From: Tretioscincus oriximinensis
Lineage: Eukaryota; Chordata; Lepidosauria; Squamata; Gymnophthalmidae
Reading direction: 5' to 3'
NCBI GenBank assembly: GCA_022410635.1
Contig: JAJVDF010000437.1
Span: forward strand, 363,388 to 427,387
DNA length: 64,000 nt
A model generated the notes under the pieces. The model ran no database searches, had not been told where the DNA came from, and saw only the letters and a program-made list of their open reading frames with translations. Positions within the stretch are counted from its first letter, which is position 1; each line of letters opens with the position of its first letter. Positions 45,856 to 57,627 of this stretch are shown piece by piece. Both the position numbers and the translations under genes were made by a program.

Positions 45856-46057
45856 TAGGCTGACCAGATGACCCCTTTGGGGGGAGTTGAAAACCCATTT
45901 TTGGGGTGCCTCCCGGTTTTTTCTGAGGAAAAAAATTAAAAAACAATTTTGGGGGGGAAAAAATTTTTTTTTGAAAAAAATTTTCTCAGAAAAAACTGGG
46001 AGGCATCCCAAAACCGGGTTTTCAACCCCCCCAAAAAGGGGTCACCTGGTCAGCCTA
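45856..46057. mobile_element. Hairpin hAT MITE, family A, copy 4
   Basis: A complete 202 bp near-palindrome: TAGGCTGACCAGATGACCCC to TCACCTGGTCAGCCTA, with arms of 80-90 bp and a loop of T/A/G homopolymers. The flanks CTTTCAAT and CTATCGAT match at 6 of 8. Confidence 0.88.
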
Positions 46058-46279
46058 CTATCGATCTACCGTGGTAGCTTTATAGATCAGCTCTTGGCTT
46101 CAGCAATCACCTCAGCCATGATTACAAGTGGACAGCCAAGTTCATGGTTACTGGCATGTTTTCAAACATTATTGGTACTGACTACTCCCAGCACAATACC
46201 ATTCCATCCTGGCCATCAATGACAGAACAAACAATGATGGATCATTTGCAGGAATGAGCAAATCTAATTGTCACACAAC

Positions 46280-46375
46280 TACTCTTTTATTTCACTAGAG
46301 ACTTAAAATTGTCAACCACCTTGAGACTTCTGGGTATAGGATGGAATATATATAAGTAAGTTAATAAATTATAGA
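46280..46375 (+). mobile_element. L2 tail
   Basis: GTCAACCACCTTGAGACTTCTGGGTATAGG and a TAAGTTAATAAATT end follow the L2 terminus plan with drift. Confidence 0.6.
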
Positions 46376-49065
46376 TAAATTCTATACTATTTGCACAAGC
46401 AGCTCACTTTCACATTGCAATCATGCTTACCTTTAACTAAGAGGGACCCCACTGCAGAACACATAAGAAGAGGACGCCTACATGTCTGTACATAAAAAGG
46501 TATGATACACTGTGCCGAAAGGTTGATACAGAGAACTGATAAACTTATGAATAATTATTATTTGGTGCTTCTTTTAACAAATGCAGAATAAAGCACTTCC
46601 TCCTCCCTTTTCTTTCGTTTCTTCCTTCGTTTTCCCCCCAAATAAAAGATAATGCAAGTCTGAACATTGTGCTTTTCTCACAAAAGCTCTATTGGAATGA
46701 AGGAAAACTATATCTGAACATCTTGTCTTTCTACAATGCTTTCCTTGGGGCTTGAGCAGGTCAATCACTGAATCCTGAACTTATGACCTTACAAAGGCAG
46801 CTTTAATTTTGCCAGTTGTACTTTTCATCTTTATCCCATTTAGATATGCACTTTTATTTCCTTTCTGAAATGGGTAGAATGCCTTTCTTCACAGAAGAAT
46901 AAGCAATTGCTCAGTTTCCCTGATCCAAACCAGAGTTCTAACAAAAATACTCCTGTTTTTTTTCCAAAATAAGTATCAATACTGTTGATCTTACTACACT
47001 CCCATTGCTAGAAAGTTGGGGAGCTTCACAGCTGGAGGATCTCTGAACTGGGGTCTGGCTGAGAATCCCCAACGATTCTAACTTTCTGATCCTGCAAGGT
47101 CTACAGGCTTATCTTCACAGGTCTCAGCTCAATACTCTCCTCTGTGCCTTTTCTGACTTCCCTGGGGAATCTCTTGGCATGTCTGCCAGCGATATGACAG
47201 AATATTCAAACCTGAGTCTGCCTACAGCCTTACGCTGTCTCCCCATGAGCTTTTCATACCACAATGGTACTTACATGAATAAGAATCTGCCCCACATGGC
47301 AACGGAGCTTTAATTATCAACTCAGGAAAAAGTTCCATTGCCCCCAGATTATCTTTTTTTCTTGTTCTTTTTTACTCAGACAGCATTTGGTCAGTTAACT
47401 GTGACCAGCATATATATAAAAGAAATGAGAAAAGCAAGTTAACAGCAACAGTAAATGAAATTCTTACATTTGTTCAGGTCAACTAGGATTCAACCCATCT
47501 TTAATTGTAATATGAAACTCACTGGGAACTATGCTGAAATTAATGATTCTTAAGTATTTAAAGTGAACACATTTTAGTGCAGAGTGACAGTTTCATAACA
47601 GTGCCTTTGTCACTGACGTTGCAATGCCGGTGAAACTCATCAAGTTTGAGAAAAGTGTGACCTTGATAAGGACTAGACAAAGGGATTGTGGTGCTATCTT
47701 TTTCTCATCCCACCAGTACTAGTTCAGCAACATCCACCTAATTAACCCTGAGCGAAGGAGGAAAGAGATCAGTTAATACATTGAGTTTTTACTCAACGTG
47801 AGATTTACAGAGCAACAGGTGTGCCAAATATCTCTTTGCTTCTTGCTCCATATTTCATGTGTTAATTACATAGAGGTGAATTACAACTGTGATCTGGTTT
47901 GCAAGCAAGAATTCCTTGTGGTCACATTAGCATTGCTGCATCAACCCTCCAAGAAATGCTGGAGGGTGATTGACAAAATGCAATAAATTCCCCTCCTGGG
48001 TGTAAGGCTAATTACTTGGTGCCAGTACTTCTGGCCTATTTCATTTTCCTAAATGAGGTACAGCTGAAAATACTGTTGCAGTACAAAGCAGGTCAAGGTA
48101 CATGTCAAGCTTTTCATTGCACAATATTTGAAATTAGCATGGCTAATGGCCATGGAAGAACTACATAGAAGTTGGCTTCATGACATAATTTCTCTCTGTC
48201 TCCAATATATCTAACTAAAGACATTTTAATAAGAATGGCACTTTTAAAAAACATAGTGTATGTGTAAAAGGATCTTGTTTAAAATATTTAAAAGTCCCAA
48301 GAATACAACAGTACAGCTAACTTGCAAGAATCATAAAGAATAGTTTACTGAAAAGCTTTTCCTGTGCTTTTTTGCAGGAGTTGCCATTCATCTGGGACCA
48401 ATAAGATTACAAGATCTAAACCAGTGCTTTTTTATAAGCTGAAAAAGGCAGCAAATATCTGTAGCTTAGGGGAAGCCTGCTGGGTTGTCAGAGTTCCCCA
48501 AGGTTGAGTTGCCCAATTGCAAATGTTTCACTACTTGACTAGATAATATAAATGCCAAAATTAGTGATGGGCTACACAGCAACTTGTGTGTGATGGCTAA
48601 TATGTGTTCTTTAGCTTTATATTCCTTGGAGTAGCTCCACTGGCAAACATAATTTCAGGCCAGACTATTCATATTCCACTGGGTTTTGCCCTGATTTCTC
48701 TAGGTTTGCTTCACTAAAGGTAACTGTAGGACACTGAGTGGGCTTGTAGCATGCTCTCACGCACACAGGCACATTCAGTGTCCTACACTGAGTGGTCTTA
48801 ATCTGCTAACGCTATATAATTATTCTTATTATTACATTGCTATATTTTGTATTATCCATAAAGTGGTATGAGTCTTGAATTGTCTTGAATTTTAAAAAGC
48901 ATTTGTGGTTGGTTGCTTCATTATTCTAATTTACTTATTGAAGGCCTTTAAGCAGGAGTAGGTGGGAGTTTCTCTTGGCATTGGAACAATGATTAAATCA
49001 AGGCGGCAGATAGGAGAGAAGTACCATGGATGTTGCATATTGGAGAAAGTATTACATCAGTATCT
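46376..49065. other. Unique sequence, strongest conserved-element candidate
   Basis: No transposon is visible. 47570-48060 has dense homeodomain-type words (CTAATTAACC, GTTAATTACAT, GGCTAATTAC) and a TGATTGACA motif at 47958-47966 matching the known PBX/MEIS-HOX type. A 14 bp inverted repeat (TAGGACACTGA type) pairs 48727-48740 with 48772-48785. Confidence 0.35.
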
Positions 49066-49442
49066 TAGACTGACCAGATTTCCCAAGGCCAAACTGGGGT
49101 AATTAATATTTATGCTAATTTGCATATGCATAAATATGCAAATCGCCCGCCAACATGCATATATTTCCCCAAAAAATCTGGAAGCACGGGAGAATTTTTT
49201 TAAGTGCATGAGAATTTTTAAAGTGTGCAAGAATTTTTATTTTTTACCGATGGGAGTGTGCCTTCAGGAGCTGGCCCCGGTTGTTAGTGCCACCTAGTGG
49301 TGGTGCAGTGAATTTTAAAAATAAAAAATAATTAAAAAAATTCCTCAGCAAAATAACGGGGAAACGAGCCCCCCCAGAAGGGCGGGGTAGACACCCCAAA
49401 ACCGGGTTTTCCCCCCNAAAAAGGAGCCATCTGGTCAGCCTA
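49066..49442. mobile_element. Longer family A relative, copy 5
   Basis: It opens TAGACTGACCAGATTTCCCA and closes CCATCTGGTCAGCCTA. The right half keeps CACCCCAAAACCGGGTTTT, but the interior is a different 300 bases (GCATATGCATAAATATGCAA, repeated AGAATTTTT), so it is not a simple hairpin. Confidence 0.7.
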
Positions 49443-49935
49443 ATTATCCTTCTTCTTTTTCCCACCATTCTAGTTTCCAGGTGCCCAAATCAAGCAAGTG
49501 CAGCATTTTCAAACACTATGGTATAACCTTTCAGCAAAATAGCCTCATTGGTACTTTCCCTATAAGTTATGCCTCTAGCTTAGGGTTACCACAAGTTTTC
49601 TGGGAACTTTTTCAGCTCTTTGCAGCAATCACGTTCCTGCCGAAATGAACTCCCTAAGGAGAAAATGGAATTAAATTCATTTCTCCATGGGAGCTATTCA
49701 AAGCACCCACTTAGCACTGTAAGTAAGTATTATGTACTGTAACTACAGCAAAAGACAACATTAGTACTGCCATTTTTGTGGTGTGACTGCACATAGGAGC
49801 AAGAAGCTTCCTTCTACTCCTATGAGTAATTGCACCCCAAACATGGCAGTGATCATGCCAGCTTTTGTTGTAGCTTCGCAGTGCTGACTCGCAGCTGTGT
49901 TTGAGTACTTCAAAGAGCTCCCACACTACATACTG
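49443..49935. other. Unique sequence with one hAT-like end
   Basis: TAGGGTTACCACAAGTTTTC at 49581 looks like a hAT left terminus, but no partner or target duplication was found nearby. Confidence 0.35.
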
Positions 49936-50308
49936 GTAAAGGTTTCACAGAGGCTCAGTCGCTAAGGAACCATCTCTCATCTGGGAGATGGGGTTTCAAA
50001 GCCCTGTGTCAAACGTGTGGAGGGGTGAGTACCTTCTCCTAGCCTGTAGCTTTAGCCAACCCAGCTATTTGAAAGCAAGAACTGCAAGAAATTGCAACTG
50101 ACTACAAGTAGATAAATGAGAACCACCACAGCCTTGTGGGGAAGATAGAATGTAAGCCATTGGGCAAAATACCCTTGTATGCTGCTTTGTGTCCTTTGAA
50201 AGGTAAGAAAAGTGGGGTATAAGAACCCTTTGAGCAAAAATTAATCCTGTAAGCTGCTCTGAGTCCGTTTGGGTGAGAAGGGCAGGGTATAAAAACTGAA
50301 TTCTCTGT
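49936..50308 (+). mobile_element. SINE family 1 with duplicated tail
   Basis: Collinear with 1172-1470 (GAGGCTCAGTCGCTAAGG, GGGGTTTCAAAGC, GCCAACCCAGCTATT, GGGGTATAAGAACCC). A second tail unit (GTAAGCTGCTCTGAGTCCG ... GGGTATAAAAACTG) follows directly. Confidence 0.85.
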
Positions 50309-50403
50309 CTCCTTCTCCTTCTCCTCCTCCTTCTCCTCCTCCTCCTTCTCCTCCTTCTCCTCCTTCTCCTCCTCCTCCTCCTCCTTCTTCTTCTTCTTCT
50401 TCT
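50309..50403 (+). repeat. (CTCCTT/TTC)n microsatellite
   Basis: A pure pyrimidine run of CTCCTT, CTC and TTC units grown from the SINE tail. Confidence 0.95.
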
Positions 50404-50545
50404 AGTAGCCTGCAGCTCTAGCCAACTCAGCTATTCGAAAGAGATACAAATTTGTAAGCTGCCATCATTAACTTGATGGAGAAGATAGAATAAGATGTAA
50501 GCCATTGGGTATAAAAATTCAATTCTTCTTCTAAAATTGGATGAG
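50404..50545 (+). mobile_element. Third partial SINE family 1 segment
   Basis: TAGTAGCCTGCAGCTCTAGCCAACTCAGCTATTCGAAAG to GGGTATAAAAATTCAATTCTTCTTC repeats the body and tail of the SINE without its head. Confidence 0.75.
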
Positions 50546-50861
50546 GTTTTTTTTATCATTCACATCTTTCAAATCAATATTAGGTCTTTATACATTCATA
50601 AAACTGATTATTTGGTTTTATATTCCTTGTCCAGCTAGGTACAGAAAGCATTACAATTCATTAATCCAGATTTGATTTGTGATGTTTTCATATACTCATA
50701 TACTCCCTTCACTGTTGTGAATATAGGGCAGAACAGATATAAAAAAATAAGTAAATGCTAATAGCTTTATTTTATTCATAAAGAAAAGAGAAGAAGGCAA
50801 TAAATCAGGACGATTTGTGGAATAATTAAGCTTTCTTTTGAGAATATTTAACACTTTAGGG
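50546..50861. other. No recognised feature
   Basis: AT-rich spacer between SINEs. Confidence 0.3.
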
Positions 50862-51070
50862 TGAGCTTCAGTCTGATCTGACTGGTAAGAGTGCCGGACT
50901 GGTTGGATTCTGCACTTCTCCATGAAGCCAACTGGGTAAACTTGGGCAAGTTACTGTTCTTTGGAACTCCCTGTTGTAATGAGAAGCACAGAACATTATG
51001 TAAGCTACGTTGAGTCCATTCAAGTTGAGAACAGCAGACTAAAAAAATATCTTCCTCTTCCTTCTCCTAT
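50862..51070 (+). mobile_element. Sauria-type SINE, degenerate
   Basis: It keeps GACTGGTAAGAGTGCCGGACTGG, CACTTCTCCATGAAGCCAACTGGG, CTTGGGCAAGTTAC and GTAAGCTACGTTGAGTCC, and ends in CTTCC/TTCTCC repeats. The B box is lost. Confidence 0.75.
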
Positions 51071-51853
51071 TCAGATAGCATCATAATGGCGATTGCAAGA
51101 TGTATAGAGACATCATCCTGAAATATTATTGCAGAACAAAAAGCCCTAGATTTTTCCTTTTCACTACCTGAAGGTAAAACATCTGTCTTCCAAATATGGA
51201 CACTGGAGATTATTCAAATCGGGGAACAGTTAAAAGCTTTCATTTGGTCCCTCCCATCCTCCTCCTCCTACCACTGCTGCCCATCCCTCTCTTCACCTCT
51301 CCTCTCCTACTGCCCCTTGCTCCTTCCATTGTCCCTGCCCCTCCTGCCCCTTATATTTCCATTCTTCCCCAAATTTCCACTTACCTTTATGAGGTCTGGC
51401 TGCTGACAGGGAGGTGAGGAAGCCCAGACGTGAGTAAGCCNTGGTCTGTGTATACCATGCAGCACTTCAGAAGTTCCTGGTGCTCCTGTGTTACCAAACA
51501 TCCCTTTTCCGTGATGGCCATATCATGGATGTGATGCATGTGCTGCTGCTAGAAAAGGCCCAGGTGGTTCCATGACATCATAGGAACACCAGAAAAAGCT
51601 CATGAAGAATGTGGCCAGCACACATCCAGCTTCATCCCCACTCTATCAGCTGCCAGGTCATGTAAAAATAAACAAGAGAGGGAGAGGAGAGGAGCAAAAA
51701 GAGCAAGAAAAGTGACCGGAAAGGTAGGAAGAAGGGCAGGAAGAGTGCTGATCTCAGGAGGCCCAAGAAACCAAGATATTTGAGAGGGAAATCTGGTCTT
51801 TTTCTGCCCAATCTGTGGTAACCCTAATTATATCATGAATTACAAGGAGGCAA
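51071..51853. other. Probable decayed hAT right end in unassigned sequence
   Basis: ATCTGTGGTAACCCTA at 51814-51829 resembles a hAT right terminus. The C-rich patch at 51245-51360 may be its interior. No left end was identified. Confidence 0.35.
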
Positions 51854-51869
51854 CATCACATGCCAAATA

Positions 51870-53066
51870 TTTTTTTTAAAAAAGTTTTTTATTATTATTT
51901 TACAATTTACATACATGTTGTATATGTACAAATATGTTTATATTATTAAATATACCAATACTCATTCCATTACTTTTCACAATAACACTAATATATACAA
52001 CAAATATTTACAGTGAAAACCTAACCTAACATAAATAGATGGACACAAATTACACTACACCACCCCCACCCTCGCCCCCGCCCAAAGAACGACCCACTTA
52101 GTTTGTCTTCAGCAATATTCTCCTTGTATTATTGTAAAGACTTTCTTTCCCTGCTATATCCTTGTCCATAAGCAACAATTTCCCCCAACTCAGTCTTATT
52201 GAACTTCCATCCCTTGACCCCATCAATTTATCTCTTATTTCATTTATTAAATCAAATTCAAGTTGTTGTAAAATATATCTGTGCCACCCTTCAATGTTCC
52301 ATTGATTTGAGTCCTCCCATTTCGCTACTAATGCTGACAATGCTGCTGACAATAATTGTTTGACTAAACAAATGTTTTCTTCTCTTAAACTATCATTGGC
52401 AATTATAATTTGTAATATACATTCTTTTTTTGACCACATCCAATCAATGCCTAACAATTTTAAATTTCATTTAGTATTATTTGCCAATACTCCTCTGCTT
52501 TCTCACACTCCCATAACATGTGCATATATATTCATCTGTTATTTCTGCAGTGCCAACATTGTGGGCTACATCATTTCTTTTAAACGATTATTTGTACTCC
52601 TCTTTATTTCCATTAGTATTTACATCTTATCTACATCTCCTGCTCCCAAACTCTTGTCAAACTCTTCACTACCAATTTCTTTATATACTTTTCCTGCTAA
52701 TCCTTTGTTTTACCTATAGCAATTCTATTAATTGATCAATTTTACAATTTTGTTGATTCCTAAGTATTTTTCCCTTATACCTTCACTATTCAACCATGTT
52801 CTAATCACCATTGCTTTCAAACATTTATTTTCACTCAATATTCTTTTCCATCTTTGTTGAGGTAATGGATTTTGGTTCCTATCTAATCCATCCCTTGCTA
52901 ATATTATTCCTGAGTCATTTAGAATCCTAATTTCATTCATATTTAATATTTCTTGACATCTGTTTATTTCCTGTATTGATATTACTGTTCTTTTATCATT
53001 CTCCAGTTTGTTCCTCCATTGCCAACAGAAATTAATCATTACTCTTACAGATTCCATTTTCCCTCT
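51870..53066 (-). pseudogene. 5'-truncated L1 LINE (ORF2 C-terminus and 3' UTR)
   Basis: The left end is the inverted poly-A (T-rich 51870-51900). Read on the minus strand, coding remains include IILARDGLDRNQNPLPQQRW (about 52880-52930), then MHMLWECEKAEEYWQIILNE (about 52465-52530), the zinc-knuckle-like tail of L1 ORF2, and AALSALVAKWEDSN...NIEGWHRYILQQLE (about 52250-52350). Stops and frame changes separate them. CATCACATGCCAAATA (51854-51869) and CATCACATGCTGAATA (53067-53082) flank it as a 16 bp target duplication, 14 matching. These features place it in the L1 clade and show insertion by target-primed reverse transcription. Confidence 0.93.
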
Positions 53067-53082
53067 CATCACATGCTGAATA

Positions 53083-53771
53083 GTATTCAGATTTCTTTTC
53101 TAATTATATGTCACCTAAGTTAAAAAAATCACAACTACTTTAAAGGTGTGATTTAAACAAGAGCAACTTTTCAATTTGTGCAATAAAAAGAATTTGTTTT
53201 AAATTCTGATGCTAACCTAAAAATGCATTAACATATTTTTCACAATTAAAGATGTGCATTAAGTGTAGACAAATATTAATTTACATCTTCATGTGATTCC
53301 CTAAAAATGTCTTGCAGTGAATTAAGACCTTCAAAACAAATAAGAAGATTTCAGAGTGTAAATTAAAACGTCTGTCAAAAGCAAAAATTATGTTGTCTAT
53401 TTTATGCTAATCTATAGTAAGGAAGGATGTTTTGTGACTGACAAGTTTTATTTCCAATTAGAGGCCAATGAATTTATCAGGATTCTCAAGCAAAAGGACT
53501 GGGAAGGGTGCTGAAATAATGTAACATTGTACTTGTCTACTGTGTGCTCTTTGATGAGCATATTCATAGTTCTTATTTGAAAAATGCTAGACACTCAAGT
53601 ACTTCTGCCTTTGGCTACACATGTACTCATGAGAAAACAGCTTTGAAGTTAGTTTCTCTAACTTTTGATATCAATTCAGCATATTATCTTGAAACTGATT
53701 TGTTGCTAGTTTTTGTTTCTAATTCAGTTTTGTTAATGAGTTTCTACAGTTATCCTCCTGAAATTTTGTTG
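53083..53771. other. Unique AT-rich sequence
   Basis: No repeat or gene is recognised before the inverted repeat. Confidence 0.35.
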
Positions 53772-54067
53772 TTTATTTTCTTAGGGCAATGTCTACAATA
53801 TGTAATATTCTCACACTAAAATTATTGACAGTAAAGCCAGAGGGGGGAAAGTGAATCTCTATTCATTAAGCACATATACAAATTAATCATAAAACTGCCT
53901 AATAAGTAGATGGGTGTGAATTATTGGTCTGTAGAATTCTTGCCTACAACACTTTTATGTTTGTATTTTCATATATGTTGAAGGTCATTTTTCCCCTCTG
54001 GCTTTACTGTCAATAAATTTAGAGTGAGAATATTACATATTGTAGACATGGCANTAAGAAAATAAAT
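53772..54067. repeat. Large inverted repeat, 83 bp arms, 130 bp spacer
   Basis: Arms 53772-53854 and 53985-54067 are reverse complements with only a handful of differences. Blocks include TGTCTACAATATGTAATATT, ATTGACAGTAAAGCCAGAGG and TTTATTTTCTTA. No terminal signature of a known transposon family and no flanking duplication were found. Confidence 0.93.
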
Positions 54068-55604
54068 GGAAAGCTCCCTAATTATGCTTTTTCCTGCTAG
54101 TAGCATAAATATCCAGTCTTTGTACTATGACAGTGTCAGCTAGACATTCTCTACAAGAGCTGCTGAGACCGCCAGTCCTTTGCTACAAAGAACTTACCCT
54201 TTCATCCACACGCAACAGGGAAACTTCTTCTCTTCTTGTATATTTTAACTGGAATCCCCATGAAGCTCTCCAAGATGTTCTGCTTCTTGTCTGTCATTGG
54301 CTGCTGCTCCCCTCCCCTATTACCAGGCAGGGGAATCAAAGCTAGAGATAAAGAAATGGCATTCTGAGCTTTTAAAAATGAAGCTTTTAGGCAGCGGTGG
54401 GATTTTTAATCAAACTCACTGCAGGAAAAGTAGATTTTGCATGCTTGGCTGGCTGAAGGCAGAAAAAAATTCACGGAAGATATCACAGTTCTGTCACATG
54501 ATGACATATTTTTATATATACATCCATTCACACGCATATATACACCCATTAGACAATGTTATTGTGAATCAGCTCTGGATGCAGACTGAAATACTGGGAA
54601 GTTTCCAAACAGATCTCAACCAAATGGGCCATCTTCCAAAGCATTGAATTGGAGTCCAAAGTTAATGTTGTGGTTAATGTACTGAACACCCATGCTAATT
54701 ATCTATCTTTTTCACAAGCAAAATCAGGTTCAAGGATTACATAATGACTTACAGATCATTATTTTGCAGTGAAGCTGCCTTCAGGTAGGTCTACACCTTG
54801 CTTTGGCAATGTCTAGCTAGGGTATCAAAGCTATTGACAGTTCTTTGTCCAGGCACATCAGCTGCACAAAACTGCATGCTTCCGGATCATAATAAGTGGC
54901 AGTTAAACTGCTTTGATGTGGAAGATCAAACTGGCATGACTGTACTCTTTATGGGCCAGCATTGTACATGCTCATGCATGCATCACATATGAATAAAAGT
55001 TGACAAGGAGGGTTCAATATCAAAGTCAACTTTCACTGAGGTATCTTTTATTGGAACATTTTTCTACAAGACATAAAGGAATACATTTTATGCATTAATG
55101 TATCTGGCACCTTTGCTCTGAAATCTGACTTAATTTCACCTCAAAAGGAGACATTAGGGAGTATTTCTAGAGAAAGACCTATGGTCCCCTCTCTTTGAAA
55201 GTATCTTAAAATTGAATCCAAAGACTGGAGTTCAGATTTTTATGTTGTTCTTCAAAAGGGGGAAATGATTTGAATAGTATGTAAAGGTTTTTCAGATGTG
55301 GAATCCCAGAGTATAGTAACCTTATCCATAACAATAATAAAAAGCCCTCCTATTTTTGTGGTGAAAATAATCATGCAATTTCCTTCTCAAATACAACTCA
55401 TTGCNTTTATATTCTATCAGTAACAAATGGGAACTTTTAAAAATACATCCTGTTCTGCAAAGCTCTTTTACATTTCTATTTGATTATTATAGAAGCATCA
55501 GCCAGCAAAATGTAGATAACTAAGACAGCAGCTACTGTATAGTGATCATATTTTAGCTTTCATATGTTGAATTACAAATATAAATTTCATATATTTTGGA
55601 TCAA
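54068..55604. other. Unique sequence
   Basis: Frames at 54297-54647 and 54798-54992 have no family features. No repeat is recognised. Confidence 0.35.
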
Positions 55605-56333
55605 GGGATCTCTTGTGAATACCAAATTCAGTCGTCGCAAGATGAGGGAGGTTCTGGCACACGTGTTAAGCATCTTTCAGCAGTCATCCCACAATAAATG
55701 CCATTTATCCTGGGATAAACTATTGCTGGGATAATCAGGCATCATTGCTGAGAACCTCCGACATCTCGCAGCCAACTTCNGTCATCTCGTAACCAACCCC
55801 CCATCCTCTTCCGTATGAACATTATGTGCATGAGTCAAAAGGGGAGAGGTGACAGGGAAGTGCCACCTCCTGACTTCGGCAGGGGAATCTGCCCGCCTTT
55901 TCCTAGTCCGAGCATTAGGAAAACGCTTCTCAGGACACGCAGCCAGCCACAGCGTGTTGCTTCAGCTGTGCCCTCCTTCCAGCCAGCCCTCCATCTGCTT
56001 TCAGGGGCTGCTGCCTGGAGATTGNCTTGGCGAAGCGACGAGCAGCATTGAGACGTCCTGTCCACCTCCCCTCCACCACCTCCTTGCCTCAGCCGAATCA
56101 TTTGACAGCGACGACATCCTGCTCGTGGCTTCACCAAGCCAATCTCCAGGCAGCAGCCCCCGAAAGCAGGTGAAGGGCTGGCTGGAAGGAGGGCACTGCT
56201 GAAACAACACGGCGGAGCCGGCTGCATTATCACAAGAAGCCATTTCCTAATACAGTGTGCACAGACATGCCATTGCTATATTCCAGAATATAGCTTCGTA
56301 GCCCTTTTTAGCTCGTCATGTACACGGAGCCTT
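55605..56333. mobile_element. DNA transposon family B, copy 3, with GC-rich palindromic core
   Basis: The interior (GTTAAGCATCTTTCAGCAGT, ATAAACTATTGCTGGGATAA) matches 9290-9400 and 13040-13120, and the right end (ATAGCTTCGTAGC ... TCGTCATGTACACGGAGCCTT) matches 9586-9625. About 600 bases of GC-rich sequence, including an 84 bp inverted repeat, are inserted between. The left limit is approximate. TTTGGATC (left) and ATTGGACC (right) may be a diverged 8 bp duplication. Confidence 0.65.
55962..56202. repeat. GC-rich inverted repeat, 84 bp arms
   Basis: Arms 55962-56045 and 56119-56202 share GTGCCCTCCTTCCAGCCAGC, GGGCTGCTGCCTGGAGATTG and ACGAGCAG in inverted order with few differences; the spacer is 73 bases. 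Antiparallel frames of 117 and 132 codons across it are artefacts of the palindrome. Confidence 0.92.
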
Positions 56334-56539
56334 AATTGGACCATTTTCAGTTTAAAGGCAGCATAGACAGCAGACCCATTTCCATGTATGGGTAGAGGTG
56401 GGTCAGTTGGGAGAAATTCCTTGGGGAAAAATCATCTCCACTTTGGAGCAAGGAAAAACAACTGAATGATGCCTCCTTCTTGCAGAGCAAAAAAAAACCC
56501 TGCACAAAGGAGGTCCCTCCTCCAGCACAGGCAACATGC

Positions 56540-57295
56540 TCAACACCCTGGAAACTCACTTGTGGGGTCCTTCAGGGGTCGGTCTTATCTCCCAAGCGGA
56601 AGTGCTTGACAGTAATGGGCTGGATGGGGAGCAACAAACTGAAATGAAATCCAGACAAGGTGGAGGTGCTGTGTGTTACAGAAACCCGAGTCCATGAAGT
56701 TGGGAGCCATCCTGTCCTCAAGGGTGTTGAACTGCCCTATAAGGGATGGATGCAAAATCTGTGGGTGCTCCTGAACTCTTATGTTCACATTTGAAGATCA
56801 CGTAGATGCGCCCACTTCATTATGTCTCATTCACCAGTTATGACCACTTCTGGACAGGCATGATCTAGCCACAGTATTCCATGCTGTGGGAACTTCCAAA
56901 TTAAGATATTCACTGTAACCTATAATGCCCTAAATAACCTAGGCCCATTAGCTTAAGATCTGAAGAAAAGGTCCTCCTGGTTCTTCTGCCACTTTCAGTA
57001 GTAAAGAGGGTAGAAGCCTGGGACAAGGCCTTCTCAGTAGCAGACCTAGACTATGTAATACTCACCCCCTTGAAGTGCATCAATCATTATCTCTGTATAC
57101 ATTTAGAAAATTCTTGTAGACACACATCTCCAAATTGAACTTTAGTTGGAAAAAAACCCCTCCATTCCTTACTTTCAGATAACTTGGTTTTTATGTTAGT
57201 TCTGTTTTTTACTGTTTTTCTGTAAATCATCCTAAGACATTTGGGTATAGGGCAGAATAAAAATGCAAATAAAATAAAATAAATACGGTACTCAC
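56540..57295 (+). mobile_element. L2-clade LINE 3' portion, strongly decayed
   Basis: GAAACTCACTTGTGGGGTCCTTCAGGG corresponds to RT motif B (GIPQGS), followed by ATGGGCTGGATGGGGAGCAAC as at 27778-27800, then UTR (GAAGTGCATCAATCATTATCTCTG) and a (TAAAA)n end after GGTATAGGGCAGAATAAAAATG. Confidence 0.82.
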
Positions 57296-57573
57296 TGCAG
57301 TAATACTTATGTGGACCTACAGAGATGCCTTGTACAAGTAAGTGTAGATGCATCCAGCACTAGAAATTCAAAATGCAAAGTAAAATATGCCTAATTTCAG
57401 GAACCTAGTTGCACTTACAATCAACAGCCGTACATGTACACACAGGTAACTGTTACACAATTTTGGACAATTCATTCCAGCATTAATAAATTGCAAAATT
57501 TAATCATAGCTCTAGCAATGATTTCTTTTTTCTTTTTAAGTAAGGCAATAAAAAGTTTCTCCAACACATTTTG

Positions 57574-57581
57574 ATGTGTAT

Positions 57582-57624
<43 letters not shown>

Positions 57625-57627
57625 CAC
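57574..57627 (+). repeat. (TTTA)n microsatellite
   Basis: About 13 uninterrupted TTTA units at the inverted tail of an L2 copy. Confidence 0.97.

Noticed and set aside
49581..51829. One hAT element from TAGGGTTACC (49581) to GGTAACCCTA (51829)
   Set aside because: The flanking 8-mers CTCTAGCT and ATTATATC do not match and several independent SINEs lie between; the ends are more likely from different elements.
55835..56243. Antiparallel frames of 80-132 codons
   Set aside because: They arise from the GC-rich inverted repeat, which makes both strands read alike; no family resemblance.
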